Source: Agromyces cavernae (GTDB taxonomy: Bacteria; Actinomycetota; Actinomycetes; Actinomycetales; Microbacteriaceae). From it: 64,000 nucleotides of DNA. Positions 1-7,392 of the stretch are shown here, one piece after another. The stretch is from the NCBI RefSeq assembly GCF_021044935.1, contig NZ_JAJNMP010000004.1, forward strand, positions 124,001 to 188,000. Reading direction: 5' to 3'. The notes beneath the pieces were generated by a model that worked only from the letters and a program-made list of their open reading frames with translations, did not search any database and had not been told where the DNA came from. Numbering within the stretch: position 1 is the stretch's first letter; every line of letters begins with the position of its first letter. Made by a program: the position numbers and the translations under genes.

Positions 1-31
1 TCGATGCACCTCTGGCGCGCCGCCGCCGTAA

Positions 32-42
32 ACATCTGATGT
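32..42. promoter_or_regulatory. Predicted operator of the GntR regulator (site 1, autoregulation)
   Basis: A perfect palindrome ACATC-T-GATGT lies just upstream of the -10 box of the GntR gene. Near-identical sites occur at 4684-4694 and 6205-6215, each inside the promoter of a fucose-locus transcription unit. The shared core, the position over the -35/spacer region and the neighbouring FadR-type regulator suggest the regulator binds here and controls itself. Binding is inferred. Confidence 0.7.
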
Positions 43-58
43 CTCGGCGTCCACGCGG

Positions 59-70
59 TACGCTTCCGAC
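59..70 (+). promoter_or_regulatory. -10 element of a leaderless promoter for the GntR gene
   Basis: TACGCT at 59-64 is followed by exactly six bases and then the ATG at 71. Transcription would start at or next to the start codon, which explains the absence of a Shine-Dalgarno sequence. The same spacing recurs at more than a dozen genes in the window. Confidence 0.6.
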
Positions 71-742
71 ATGGCCGTCACCGACGAAGCGATTCTGCGC
101 ATCAAAGACATGATCATCACGGGCGAACTCGCGCCCGGAGACCGCTTGCCGCCCGAGAAGGAGCTGAGCGAACGACTCGGCCTCTCGCGGTCATCGCTGC
201 GCGAGGCCGTGAAGGCACTCGAGGTCATCCGCGTGCTCGACGTGCGTCGCGGTGACGGCACGTACGTCACGAGCCTCGAACCTCGCCTCCTCCTCGAGGC
301 GATGTCGTTCGTCGTCGACCTCCACGACGACCAGTCGGTGCTCGAGATCTTCGCGGTGCGGCGCATCCTGGAACCGGCCGCGGCCGCACTCGCCGCCCGC
401 AACGCCGACGACGACGCCCTCGAGCACCTGCGCGAGGTGGTGAGAAGCGTCGACGACGCGACCGATGTCGAAGGACTGGTCGCCCACGATCTCGAGTTCC
501 ACCGCGGCATCGCCGAATCGACCGGCAACAGCTACCTGGCGAGCCTCATCGACTCCCTGTCGAGCCACACGGTGCGTGCGCGCGTCTGGCGCGGCATCAC
601 CCAGGAGAACGCCGTCGAACGCACGCTGCTGGAGCATCACGCCATCCTCGACGCGATCGCCGCCGACGACCCCGATCTCGCATCCGCCTTCACGGTCGTG
701 CACGTGAGCGGCGTCGAACAGTGGCTTCGCTCGGCGCTCTGA
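71..742 (+). CDS. GntR family (FadR/FCD subfamily) transcriptional regulator, probable repressor of the fucose locus
   Basis: This 223-residue protein has a winged-helix GntR domain at about residues 5-70, with the typical block GDRLPPEKELSERLGLSRSS followed by a wing ending RRGDGTYV. An all-helical FCD ligand-binding domain follows at about 85-215; its HDLEFH segment and later histidines are the usual metal/ligand ligands. FCD regulators commonly sense sugar acids or other carboxylates and are released from DNA on binding. The gene stands alone on the + strand, convergent with the sugar importer genes. Palindromes ACATCnGATGT occur at its own promoter, in the importer promoter and in the L-fuconate dehydratase promoter, so it probably represses all three. 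The effector is not visible; fuconate or a breakdown product is a guess. The start is fixed by a leaderless -10 box. Confidence 0.85.
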   Translation: MAVTDEAILRIKDMIITGELAPGDRLPPEKELSERLGLSRSSLREAVKALEVIRVLDVRRGDGTYVTSLEPRLLLEAMSFVVDLHDDQSVLEIFAVRRILEPAAAALAARNADDDALEHLREVVRSVDDATDVEGLVAHDLEFHRGIAESTGNSYLASLIDSLSSHTVRARVWRGITQENAVERTLLEHHAILDAIAADDPDLASAFTVVHVSGVEQWLRSAL

Positions 743-779
743 GCACGACCCGTCGAGCCACGACTCCCTGAACACGGCA

Positions 780-813
780 GTGGGGGGCGCCGACCGAAGC
801 CGGCGCCCCCCAC
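780..813. terminator. Bidirectional hairpin terminator between convergent genes
   Basis: A 13-bp GC-rich stem (arms 780-792 and 801-813) with an 8-base loop lies between the stop of the GntR gene at 742 and the stop of the substrate-binding protein gene at 829. It can serve both convergent transcripts. There is no long T tract, as is usual in actinobacteria. Confidence 0.7.
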
Positions 814-828
814 CGGGACATCCGTCGC

Positions 829-1818
829 CTACTCGTAGAGCACGGCCTGGATCTCCTCATCGTCGATGTTCGACGCGTCGTACCAGTAGAAGCCCGTGTC
901 GATCGTCTCGGGCAGCTCCTTGCCGTCGAGCGCCTCGACCGCAGCCTTCACGGTCTCATAACCGATTCCGACCGGGTTCTGGGTGATCGCCCCGAGCATG
1001 AGCCCGTCACGGATCGCGTCCATCTGCGCCTTGCCCGAGTCGAATCCCACGACGACGAGTTCCGCCGGGTCGATGCCGAGCTCCTTGACCGCCTGCACGA
1101 CACCGATGGCCGAGCCTTCGTTCGAGCCGTAGATGCCCTTCAGGTCGGGGTTCGCCGAGATGATCGCCTTCGCGAGGTCGGCGGACTTCGCCTGATCGCC
1201 GCCGCCGTACTGGATGTCGACGATCTCGATGTTCGGCTCGTTCTGCTCCATGTACTCGACGAATCCGTCGCGACGCTCCTGGCCGGTGACCGAGGTCTGG
1301 TCGTGCACGACGAGTGCCACCTTGCCCTCGTGGCCGATCGCCTCGGCCATGTGCTCGGCGGCCTCGGCCGCGGCGGCGAGGTTGTCGGTCGCGGCGGTCG
1401 TGAGGGGGATGTCGCTGTCGACGCCCGAGTCGAACGCGATCACCGGGATGCTCGAGTCCTTCGCCTGCTGCAGCAGCGGTCCGGCCGCCTGGCTGTCGAG
1501 AGCGGCGAAGCCGATCGCCGCCGGACTCTTGTCGAGGGCGGTCTGGAGCTGCTGGATCTGCTGGTCGACATCGGCCTCGGTGTCGGGGCCCTCGAAGGTG
1601 ATCTCGACGTCGAACTCCTCGGCGGCCTGTTCGGCGCCCGCCTTCACGGCCTGCCAGAACTGGTGCTGGAAGCCCTTCGAGACGAGTGCGACGTACGGCT
1701 TGTCGCCGCCTTCGCCGCCTTCGGTGCCGGCTGCGCCGCCGTCGCTCGCGCAACCCGCGAGGATGAGGGCCGCGGCGACGGCGCCGACGACGGCGCCCAT
1801 CGTGCGCTTCTTGAACAT
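829..1818 (-). CDS. Sugar ABC transporter substrate-binding lipoprotein (RbsB-like)
   Basis: This 329-residue protein is the extracytoplasmic sugar receptor of the importer encoded just upstream. A lipoprotein signal peptide ends in the lipobox LAGC with Cys23, followed by an Asp/Gly-rich linker. The mature part is a Peripla_BP_4 type I fold, with segments such as VALVSKGFQHQFWQAVKAG, PVIAFDSGVD and VVVGFDSG that match ribose/fucose-type binding proteins. The start was placed at ATG 1818 because AAGGAG precedes it; the longer open frame upstream runs through a repeat and the permease gene. It is the last gene of the operon and is separated from the permease by a repeat-bearing gap. Fucose is the likely ligand from context; specificity cannot be read from the sequence. 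Confidence 0.9.
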   Translation of the reverse strand: MFKKRTMGAVVGAVAAALILAGCASDGGAAGTEGGEGGDKPYVALVSKGFQHQFWQAVKAGAEQAAEEFDVEITFEGPDTEADVDQQIQQLQTALDKSPAAIGFAALDSQAAGPLLQQAKDSSIPVIAFDSGVDSDIPLTTAATDNLAAAAEAAEHMAEAIGHEGKVALVVHDQTSVTGQERRDGFVEYMEQNEPNIEIVDIQYGGGDQAKSADLAKAIISANPDLKGIYGSNEGSAIGVVQAVKELGIDPAELVVVGFDSGKAQMDAIRDGLMLGAITQNPVGIGYETVKAAVEALDGKELPETIDTGFYWYDASNIDDEEIQAVLYE

Positions 1819-1870
1819 GGTCACTCCTTGGTGGTGTCGGTTGGTGTTGCGTGTGGTTCGGGTTCTGCTG

Positions 1871-1952
1871 GGTGGTGCGGATGATTCGGGTGGTGCGGAT
1901 GATTCGGGTGTTGCGATTCGGGTGGTGCGGATGATTCGGGTGGTGCGATTCG
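1871..1952 (-). repeat. Five-unit 18/14-bp minisatellite between permease and binding-protein genes
   Basis: The unit ggtggtgcggatgattcg is repeated head to tail in the order 18, 18, 14, 18 and 14 bases; the 14-base copies lack four internal bases. In the mRNA sense the tract is A/C-rich and unlikely to fold. It lies in the untranslated gap between the permease stop (1971) and the binding-protein start (1818). Confidence 0.85.
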
Positions 1953-1970
1953 ATCCCGGGGTGGAATCGA

Positions 1971-3017
1971 TCAGGCCCGGCGTCGTCGGAGCATGTCGAG
2001 GTAGACGGCGACGAGGATGACGATGCCGACCGCGACCGACTGCCATTCCTGCGGCACCGAGATGATGCGCAGGCCGTTCGTGAGCACCGCCATGATGAGC
2101 GCACCGATCACGGTGCCGACGATGGAGCCCTTGCCGCCCTGGAGCGAGGTGCCGCCGATGACGACGGCGGCGATGGCCTCGAGCTCGAGGCCCATGCCGC
2201 CCGTCGGCTGCGCAGACGAGAGCCGCGATGCGCTCAGCACCCCCGCGAGCCCGACGAAGAGGCCCGAGAGCGTGTAGATGATGATCTTCCAGCGCCGAAC
2301 GTTCACGCCGGAGAGCGCGGTCGCCGCCTCGTTCGATCCGATCGAGAACGTGTAGCGGCCGAGGATCGTCCTCGACAGCAGCACCGCTGCGATGATGATC
2401 ATGACGATGAAGATGGCGACGCCGAGCGGGAAGCGGATGCCCGGAATGATCGACAGGTTCATGATCGACTGGAACTCGGGGGTCTCCGAGAAGTAGATCG
2501 GCTTCGTGCCCGAGATGACGAGCGAGAGGCCCGCGGCGATGAGCATCATGCCGAGCGTCGCGATGAACGGCGGGATGCCGAGCACCGAGATGTTCACGCC
2601 GTTGATGAGTCCGATGACACCGCCGAAGAGGATGGTCGCCGCGACGCCCGCCCAGAGCGGCAGGCCCAGGTAGGTGAGGAACACGCCCGCCATCACGCCG
2701 CAGAGCACCATGCCGGTGCCGATCGAGAGGTCGATGCCGCCGGTGATGATGACGAACGTCGTGCCGAGCGCGAGGATTCCGGTGACCGTCGCGGCCGTGA
2801 GGATCGAGACGAGGTTGTTCGCCGTGAAGAAGTGCGGGCTCGCGAACGAGAACACGGCCACGATGACGATGAGGCTCGCGAACGCGAGCAACTGCTGCAG
2901 CGAGCCGCGCAGCCACGCCATGCGGGGCTTGCCCGCCTCGATCGCGGCGTACGCGCTCGTCGACGGCGTCGGCGCCGCCTGGCTCCCGGTTTCCGGTTTC
3001 GTCGTGGTCGGGCTCAT
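1971..3017 (-). CDS. Sugar ABC transporter permease (RbsC/AraH family)
   Basis: This 348-residue integral membrane protein has about nine to ten hydrophobic segments and the BPD_transp_2 hallmarks of ribose-type importers, including GGIDLSIGTGM near residue 90 and TSLQGGKGSIVGTVIGAL near residue 300. It forms the membrane channel of the importer with the ATPase encoded immediately upstream, whose stop overlaps its start by four bases. The N-terminal ~35 residues are polar and variable, as is common. Family assignment is firm. Fucose as substrate rests only on the neighbouring L-fuconate dehydratase and the shared operators. Confidence 0.9.
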   Translation of the reverse strand: MSPTTTKPETGSQAAPTPSTSAYAAIEAGKPRMAWLRGSLQQLLAFASLIVIVAVFSFASPHFFTANNLVSILTAATVTGILALGTTFVIITGGIDLSIGTGMVLCGVMAGVFLTYLGLPLWAGVAATILFGGVIGLINGVNISVLGIPPFIATLGMMLIAAGLSLVISGTKPIYFSETPEFQSIMNLSIIPGIRFPLGVAIFIVMIIIAAVLLSRTILGRYTFSIGSNEAATALSGVNVRRWKIIIYTLSGLFVGLAGVLSASRLSSAQPTGGMGLELEAIAAVVIGGTSLQGGKGSIVGTVIGALIMAVLTNGLRIISVPQEWQSVAVGIVILVAVYLDMLRRRRA

Positions 3018-4549
3018 GATGCGATGGTTCCTTCGCTCGAGAATCGGGTTGCGTAGTCCATGAGGTTCTCCTGTGTCGCCTCAGCGTTGTCGAGCACGGC
3101 CGTGAGTCGTCCCTCGGCCATGACGGCGATCCGGTCGGAGAGCCTGAGCACCTCGGGCAGCTCGGACGAGATCATGATGATCGCCTTGCCCTGGTCTGCC
3201 AGCTGCCGCAGGAGCGCGTAGATCTCCTCCTTGGCGCCGACGTCGATGCCGCGGGTGGGCTCGTCGAAGATGAGCACGTCGCAGTCCTTCGCGAGCCATT
3301 TCGCGATGACGACCTTCTGCTGGTTGCCGCCGGAGAGGTTGCGCACGAGTTGCGCGGTGGAGGGTGTCTTGATCCGCAGCTTCTGCACGTAGTCCCGGCC
3401 GGTCGCCTCGATGCGGCTGTCACGCACGAAGCCGAGCCCCGAGACGTAGTCGCGGAGCGACGAGAGCACGATGTTCTCACGGACGCTGCGCTCGAGGAGC
3501 ACCCCGAGCTGCTTGCGGTCCTCGGAGAGGTAGCCGATGCCGAGCTTCGCCGCCTCGGCGGGACTCGAGATGGAGACCTCGCGGCCGCGAACCAGGATCT
3601 GCCCCGACTCGCGCCGGTCGGCGCCGACGATCGCACGGGCCACCTCGGTGCGGCCGGCGCCCATCAGCCCGGCGAACCCCAGGATCTCGCCCGCACGGAC
3701 GTCGAAACCGACATCGCGGAGCAGGTGCTTCGTCGAGAGCCCGCGAACCGAGAGCACCGGTTCGCCGTCGGGATGACTCGGAGCCGGCCGCTGCTCGCCG
3801 ACGATCTCGCGGCCGACCATGAGCGAGATGACCTCCTTCGGGTCGGTGTCCGCGGTGACCCGGGTGCCGACGTAGCGACCGTCGCGCAGCACAGAGATGC
3901 GGTCGGAGATGCGCGAGAGCTCCTCCATGCGGTGCGAGATGTAGATGACCCCGGTCTCGGGCGTGCGGAACCGCCCGATGAGCTCGAAGAGCACGTCGAC
4001 CTCGGCGTCGTTCAACGCCGCCGTGGGCTCGTCCATGATGAGCACCTTCGCGTCGAACGACAGTGCCTTCGCGATCTCGACCATCTGCTGCTTGGCGACG
4101 GTGAGCTGCTCGACGCGCTGGGTGGGATCGAGCGCGAGCCCGAGCCGATCGAAGAGGTCCTGCGCGCGGCGGTTCAGGGCGCGCTCGTCGAGGAACAGCC
4201 CGCCTGCGCGGTGCTCGCGTCCGATGAAGATGTTCTGCGCGACCGTCAGGTCGGGCATGAGGTTGAACTCCTGATGGATGATCGAGATGCCCAGCTCCTG
4301 CGCGTGCCGCGGGCCTTCGATCGCGAGCACCTCGCCGTTCAGGCGGAAGGTCCCGGCATCGGGCGTGTAGATGCCCGCGAGGAGCTTCATGAGCGTCGAC
4401 TTGCCGGCACCGTTCTCGCCGACGAGGGCGAGCACCTCGCCGTGGCGGAGTTCGAGGCGCACGTCGGCGAGGGCCTGCACGCCGGGGAACCCCTTGCTCA
4501 CCCCCTCGACGTCGAGGAGCGGAGTCGCAGCGGCCGGTTGTTCGGTCAT
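3014..4549 (-). CDS. Sugar ABC transporter ATP-binding protein, tandem ATPase (RbsA family)
   Basis: This 511-residue protein contains two ABC ATPase domains. The first (about 10-245) has Walker A GENGAGKST and Walker B IMDEPTAAL, with the degenerate signature LTVAKQQ typical of RbsA/MglA. The second (about 260-500) has the degenerate Walker A GLMGAGRTE, the signature LSGGNQQK and Walker B IFDEPTRGID. Asymmetric domains of this sort are normal for carbohydrate importers. It energises uptake through the permease encoded downstream, with ATGA overlap. Its ATG overlaps the stop codon of the 31-codon FucU/RbsD remnant, so the two are translationally coupled. Transcription is expected from the promoter near 4673 under the GntR-type operator. 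Confidence 0.93.
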   Translation of the reverse strand: MTEQPAAATPLLDVEGVSKGFPGVQALADVRLELRHGEVLALVGENGAGKSTLMKLLAGIYTPDAGTFRLNGEVLAIEGPRHAQELGISIIHQEFNLMPDLTVAQNIFIGREHRAGGLFLDERALNRRAQDLFDRLGLALDPTQRVEQLTVAKQQMVEIAKALSFDAKVLIMDEPTAALNDAEVDVLFELIGRFRTPETGVIYISHRMEELSRISDRISVLRDGRYVGTRVTADTDPKEVISLMVGREIVGEQRPAPSHPDGEPVLSVRGLSTKHLLRDVGFDVRAGEILGFAGLMGAGRTEVARAIVGADRRESGQILVRGREVSISSPAEAAKLGIGYLSEDRKQLGVLLERSVRENIVLSSLRDYVSGLGFVRDSRIEATGRDYVQKLRIKTPSTAQLVRNLSGGNQQKVVIAKWLAKDCDVLIFDEPTRGIDVGAKEEIYALLRQLADQGKAIIMISSELPEVLRLSDRIAVMAEGRLTAVLDNAEATQENLMDYATRFSSEGTIAS

Positions 4550-4641
4550 TCCGCTGCTCCTGCCGGCTCGTCGCCGTGACCGAGCCCGTCGAGGGCGGCG
4601 ACCAGTCCGCCGCCGAGGATCGGGTGGATGCCAGTCAGCAC
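4546..4641 (-). pseudogene. Truncated FucU/RbsD-family mutarotase (N-terminal remnant, 31 codons)
   Basis: A GTG start at 4641 preceded by a strong ribosome binding site (AAAGGAGAGAGG) opens a 31-codon frame. It begins LTGIHPILGGGLVAAL and reaches GHGDE, which is the N-terminus of RbsD/FucU sugar mutarotases (known pattern: L-x-GI-x-P-x-L, then MGHGDE). After GHGDE the similarity stops and the frame runs seven more codons into a TGA that overlaps the ATG of the ABC ATPase. Full family members are about 140 residues, so the catalytic core is deleted. FucU interconverts fucose anomers and fits the locus. The remnant keeps its start, ribosome binding site and coupling, so it may still act as a leader peptide for the ATPase. 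Confidence 0.75.
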
Positions 4642-4672
4642 GTTTGGCCTCTCTCCTTTGAGATTTCGATCA

Positions 4673-4700
4673 AGTATAGGTAGTCATCCGATGTTTCGGA
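4673..4700 (-). promoter_or_regulatory. Importer operon promoter with embedded operator (site 2)
   Basis: Read on the - strand, TATACT (plus 4673-4678) is a near-consensus -10 box. The operator AACATCGGATGAC core (palindrome positions 4684-4694, one mismatch from ACATCnGATGT) fills the spacer region upstream of it; no good -35 is visible. A repressor bound here would block RNA polymerase. The predicted transcript begins about 25 bases before the GTG of the FucU remnant. Confidence 0.7.
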
Positions 4701-4758
4701 ACCGGAAGGCTTTGATTTCGCGGCTACATCGCGAATACTGCGACACAGGTCCGATCAT

Positions 4759-4824
4759 TCACGTGCGGTACGCCACGATCCAGAGGTGCAGGGGCGCGTC
4801 GATCGTGGGCGTCACTTCGGTCAC
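4759..4824 (-). pseudogene. Possible N-terminal remnant of an amidohydrolase-2 lactonase (fuconolactonase-like)
   Basis: Downstream of the L-fuconate dehydratase stop, a 21-codon frame from GTG 4824 contains TIDAPLHLWIVAY and then stops. L-fuconolactonase and related amidohydrolase_2 proteins start with a block of the form IDAHxHLWD, so this looks like a decayed copy in which the metal-binding His is Pro and the Asp is Ile. The preceding enzyme of the fucose pathway would be such a lactonase. The match is short, so chance similarity is possible. Confidence 0.4.
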
Positions 4825-4869
4825 GGAGAAACGCGCCCAGCCGGCCCTCCGCAGACGTGACGACGGCAC

Positions 4870-6174
4870 TCATGCGGGCACCGACCCGGCGTGGGCTCGT
4901 CGCCAGGTGAACTCGTCGACGGAAGCCTCGAGCATCTCGGTGCCCGCTCCCGGCGCAATCGGGGTGACGTAGCGACCGCGCCTGACGGCGGCAGGGGTGA
5001 CGAAGTGCTCGTGGAGGTGGTCGACGAATTCGATCATGCGCCCCTCCATCGTGCCCGAAAGCGCGACGTAGTCGAACATCGAGAGGTGCTGCACGGCCTC
5101 GCAGAGGCCGACGCCGCCGGCGTGGGGGCAGACCGGCACGCCGAACTTCGCGGCGAGCAGGAGGTTCGCGATGTTCTCGTTCACGCCGCCGACGCGGGTG
5201 GCGTCGATCTGCATCACGTCCATCGCGCCCGCCTGGAGGAGCTGCTTGAACACGATGCGGTTCTGCACGTGCTCTCCGGTCGCGACGCGGATCGGGGCGA
5301 CGCTGCGCGCGATCGCGGCGTGGCCGAGCACGTCGTCGGGGCTCGTCGGCTCCTCGATCCACACCGGATCGAACTCGGCCAGCGCGTTCACCCACTCGAT
5401 CGCCGAGCCGACGTCCCATCGTTGGTTGGCGTCGATCGCGATCGGGAAGTCGGGGCCGACGGTGGCACGCGCGATCGCGAACCTCCGTCGGTCGTCGGCG
5501 AGATCGGCCCCGACCTTGAGCTTGATCTGGGGATACCCGTCGGCGACCGCCTCGCGGCAGAGCCGCTCGAGCTTCTCGTCGGAGTAGCCGAGCCAGCCCG
5601 GCGTCGTCGTGTACGCCGGGTAGCCCAGTTCGAGCAGCTGCGCGCTGCGTTCCGCGCGTCCGGGCTCGGCGGCGCGGAACAGCTCGAGCGCCTCACCCGG
5701 GGTGATCGCATCGGTGAGGTACCGGAAGTCCACGAGCTCGACCAGCTCCTCGGGGGACATCGCGGCGAGCAGTTGCCACAGCGGCAGCCCGGCGCGCTTG
5801 GCCTTGAGGTCCCAGAGGGCGTTGACGGCAGCGCCGATCGCCATGTGCATGACGCCCTTCTCGGGGCCGAGCCAGCGCAGCTGCGAGTCGTGGGCGAGCA
5901 GACGCCAGGCCGAACCCATGTCGCCGAGCAGGGCTTCGACGTCCTGGCCGAGCAGATGCCCGCGGAGGGTGTCGAGCGCCGCCACCTGCACGTCATTGCC
6001 CCGGCCGATCGTGAAGACGAAGGCATGGCCGGCGAGGCCGTCTTCGGCATCCGTTCGGATGGTGAGGTACGCCGCCGAGTAGTCGGGGTCGGGGTTCATG
6101 GCGTCGGACCCATCGAGTTCGAGGGAGGTGGGGAATCGGATGTCCCGGGTCTCAACACTGACGATCGTGCTCAT
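4870..6174 (-). CDS. L-fuconate dehydratase (enolase superfamily)
   Basis: This 434-residue mandelate-racemase/enolase superfamily enzyme dehydrates L-fuconate to 2-keto-3-deoxy-L-fuconate (EC 4.2.1.68). It keeps the diagnostic N-terminal block [17 protein letters not shown], then FTIGRGND and [19 protein letters not shown]. The active site is complete: the KLK pair near residue 220, metal ligands in IDANQRWD (about 248), [10 protein letters not shown] (about 274) and TGEH (about 301), and the catalytic His in [10 protein letters not shown] (about 350). The near-full conservation with characterised FucD/ENOSF1 proteins makes the substrate call unusually secure. The start ATG has AAAGGA upstream. 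Its promoter (TTGACA, 18 bp, TATGCT) carries a GntR-type operator in the spacer. The usual partner genes (fucose dehydrogenase, lactonase, keto-deoxy-fuconate dehydrogenase) are not intact in the window. Confidence 0.93.
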   Translation of the reverse strand: MSTIVSVETRDIRFPTSLELDGSDAMNPDPDYSAAYLTIRTDAEDGLAGHAFVFTIGRGNDVQVAALDTLRGHLLGQDVEALLGDMGSAWRLLAHDSQLRWLGPEKGVMHMAIGAAVNALWDLKAKRAGLPLWQLLAAMSPEELVELVDFRYLTDAITPGEALELFRAAEPGRAERSAQLLELGYPAYTTTPGWLGYSDEKLERLCREAVADGYPQIKLKVGADLADDRRRFAIARATVGPDFPIAIDANQRWDVGSAIEWVNALAEFDPVWIEEPTSPDDVLGHAAIARSVAPIRVATGEHVQNRIVFKQLLQAGAMDVMQIDATRVGGVNENIANLLLAAKFGVPVCPHAGGVGLCEAVQHLSMFDYVALSGTMEGRMIEFVDHLHEHFVTPAAVRRGRYVTPIAPGAGTEMLEASVDEFTWRRAHAGSVPA

Positions 6175-6197
6175 GGTGTCCTTTCGTGGCGAACTCG

Positions 6198-6227
6198 AGC
6201 ATAAACATCGGATGTCTAGCCTGTCAA
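6198..6227 (-). promoter_or_regulatory. L-fuconate dehydratase promoter with operator (site 3)
   Basis: On the - strand a perfect -35 TTGACA (plus 6222-6227) and a -10 TATGCT (plus 6198-6203) are separated by 18 bp. The perfect palindrome ACATC-G-GATGT (6205-6215) lies inside the spacer, the classical position for repression. With the sites at 32-42 and 4684-4694 it defines a three-promoter regulon. Confidence 0.8.
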
Positions 6228-6334
6228 CTCCGGTGATCTTTCCAGGGAACCGCCCCTGATCCCACCCTGCGCACTGGAAAGCTCAGATGTTCGCGCAGGC
6301 GGCAACGACGAGCACCGGCATTGGATTCGGCCGG

Positions 6335-6380
6335 CTCGGCGCCCGCGGGCGCCGAGACCGGATGAATCAGGAGTCATCCG
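6335..6380. other. Two inverted repeats in the 311-bp gap between divergent fucose-locus genes
   Basis: The gap 6175-6485 holds no gene. Besides the promoters at its two ends it contains a perfect 22-base palindrome at 6335-6356 (arm CTCGGCGCCC around a two-base centre) and a second inverted repeat, CGGATGA-N8-TCATCCG, at 6359-6380. The right arm of the latter matches part of operator site 2 (GTCATCCGA). One may be an old terminator and the other a degenerate operator; neither is proven. Confidence 0.5.
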
Positions 6381-6473
6381 AGCCTTCTTCGAAGGCGCGG
6401 GGTTGTCGACCCGAGGGCGCATGCGGGCCAGTTCGTTGTACACCTCCTACACAGGTCGCGAAAATGCGCCCGA

Positions 6474-6485
6474 TAGCCTAGAGAG
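6474..6485 (+). promoter_or_regulatory. -10 element of a leaderless promoter for the FAH-family gene
   Basis: TAGCCT at 6474-6479 is followed by six bases and the GTG start at 6486. No Shine-Dalgarno sequence is needed. No ACATCnGATGT palindrome is present close to this promoter. Confidence 0.55.
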
Positions 6486-7361
6486 GTGAAGTTCGCGCAC
6501 CTGAGAGCCGAAGGCCAGACAACCCCTCGACTCGCGGTGGTCGCCAACGAAGCCGCCCTCTTCCTCGACGAGGTGATGCCCGAGGCGCCGCGCGACCTGC
6601 AGGACCTCATCGAGCGCGGTCCCCGCGGCCTCGACGCGGTGCGCGACGTCGTCGATGCGAACCTCGGCTCCGGCGCCGAGCTCACGCCGGTCGCCGACCT
6701 GCGCCACTCGTCGGCGGTGCTCCGGCCCGCGCAGGTGCTCGCGATCGGCGCGAACTACGCCGCCCACGCCTCCGAGCTCAAGCTGCGCTCCGAGACCGCG
6801 ATGACCGTGTTCTCGCTCTGGCCGAACTCGCTCACGGCCCACGGCGCTACCACGACCTGGCCCGGAGACCTCGCGACCCAGGTCGACTACGAGGCCGAGC
6901 TCGGCGTGATCATCGGCCGCCCCGCTCGCGCGGTGCACGCCCGCGACGCGCTCGACTACGTCTGGGGTTACACCGTCGTCAACGACATCACCGCACGCGA
7001 CATCCAGTTCAGCGAGGCGCAATGGTCGCGCTGCAAGTCCTTCGACGGCTTCACGCCCACCGGACCCGTGGTCGTGACCGCCGACGAGATCGCCGACCCG
7101 CAAGACCTGTGGCTCACGACGAACCTCGACGGGCACATCCTGCAGGACGCCTCGACCAACGAGATGGTGCGCCCGGTCGCCGACATCATCGCCTACCTCT
7201 CCCGGTCGGCGACGATTCCGCCGGGCACCCTCATCTCGACCGGCAGCCCCGGGGGCGCGGGCTACTCCCGCAACCCCCAGGTGTTCCTGCGTGACGGCTC
7301 GACCGTGACCGTGTCGATCGAGGGCATCGGGTCGCTCACCACGCACTGCCGCGTCGTATAG
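6486..7361 (+). CDS. Fumarylacetoacetate hydrolase family protein, probable 2,4-diketo-3-deoxy-L-fuconate hydrolase
   Basis: This 291-residue protein has a C-terminal FAH fold from about residue 75. Metal-binding acidic residues are in DYEAELGVIIG (about 140) and the later VNDITARDIQ. The segment CKSFDGFTPTGP and the closing STGSPGGAGYSRNPQVFL are typical of the family. FAH enzymes cleave or decarboxylate diketo acids with a divalent metal. In the non-phosphorylated L-fucose pathway the last step is hydrolysis of 2,4-diketo-3-deoxy-L-fuconate to pyruvate and lactate by an FAH-family enzyme. The position divergent to L-fuconate dehydratase makes that role likely, but other diketo acids are possible. 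The GTG start is supported by a leaderless -10 box six bases upstream. Confidence 0.75.
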   Translation: MKFAHLRAEGQTTPRLAVVANEAALFLDEVMPEAPRDLQDLIERGPRGLDAVRDVVDANLGSGAELTPVADLRHSSAVLRPAQVLAIGANYAAHASELKLRSETAMTVFSLWPNSLTAHGATTTWPGDLATQVDYEAELGVIIGRPARAVHARDALDYVWGYTVVNDITARDIQFSEAQWSRCKSFDGFTPTGPVVVTADEIADPQDLWLTTNLDGHILQDASTNEMVRPVADIIAYLSRSATIPPGTLISTGSPGGAGYSRNPQVFLRDGSTVTVSIEGIGSLTTHCRVV

Positions 7362-7392
7362 CCACGATCCGCAGCACGCGGCATCCGCTCGG

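Noticed and set aside
829-2916. A 695-codon open frame on the - strand running through permease DNA, the minisatellite and the binding-protein gene
   Set aside because: The upstream part is the permease gene in a wrong frame; the lipoprotein signal, ribosome binding site and family similarity place the start at 1818.
4724-4873. A 49-codon frame overlapping the L-fuconate dehydratase stop by ATGA
   Set aside because: The arrangement looks like coupling, but the product has no family similarity; the alternative frame with the IDAxLHLW block is more convincing as a remnant.
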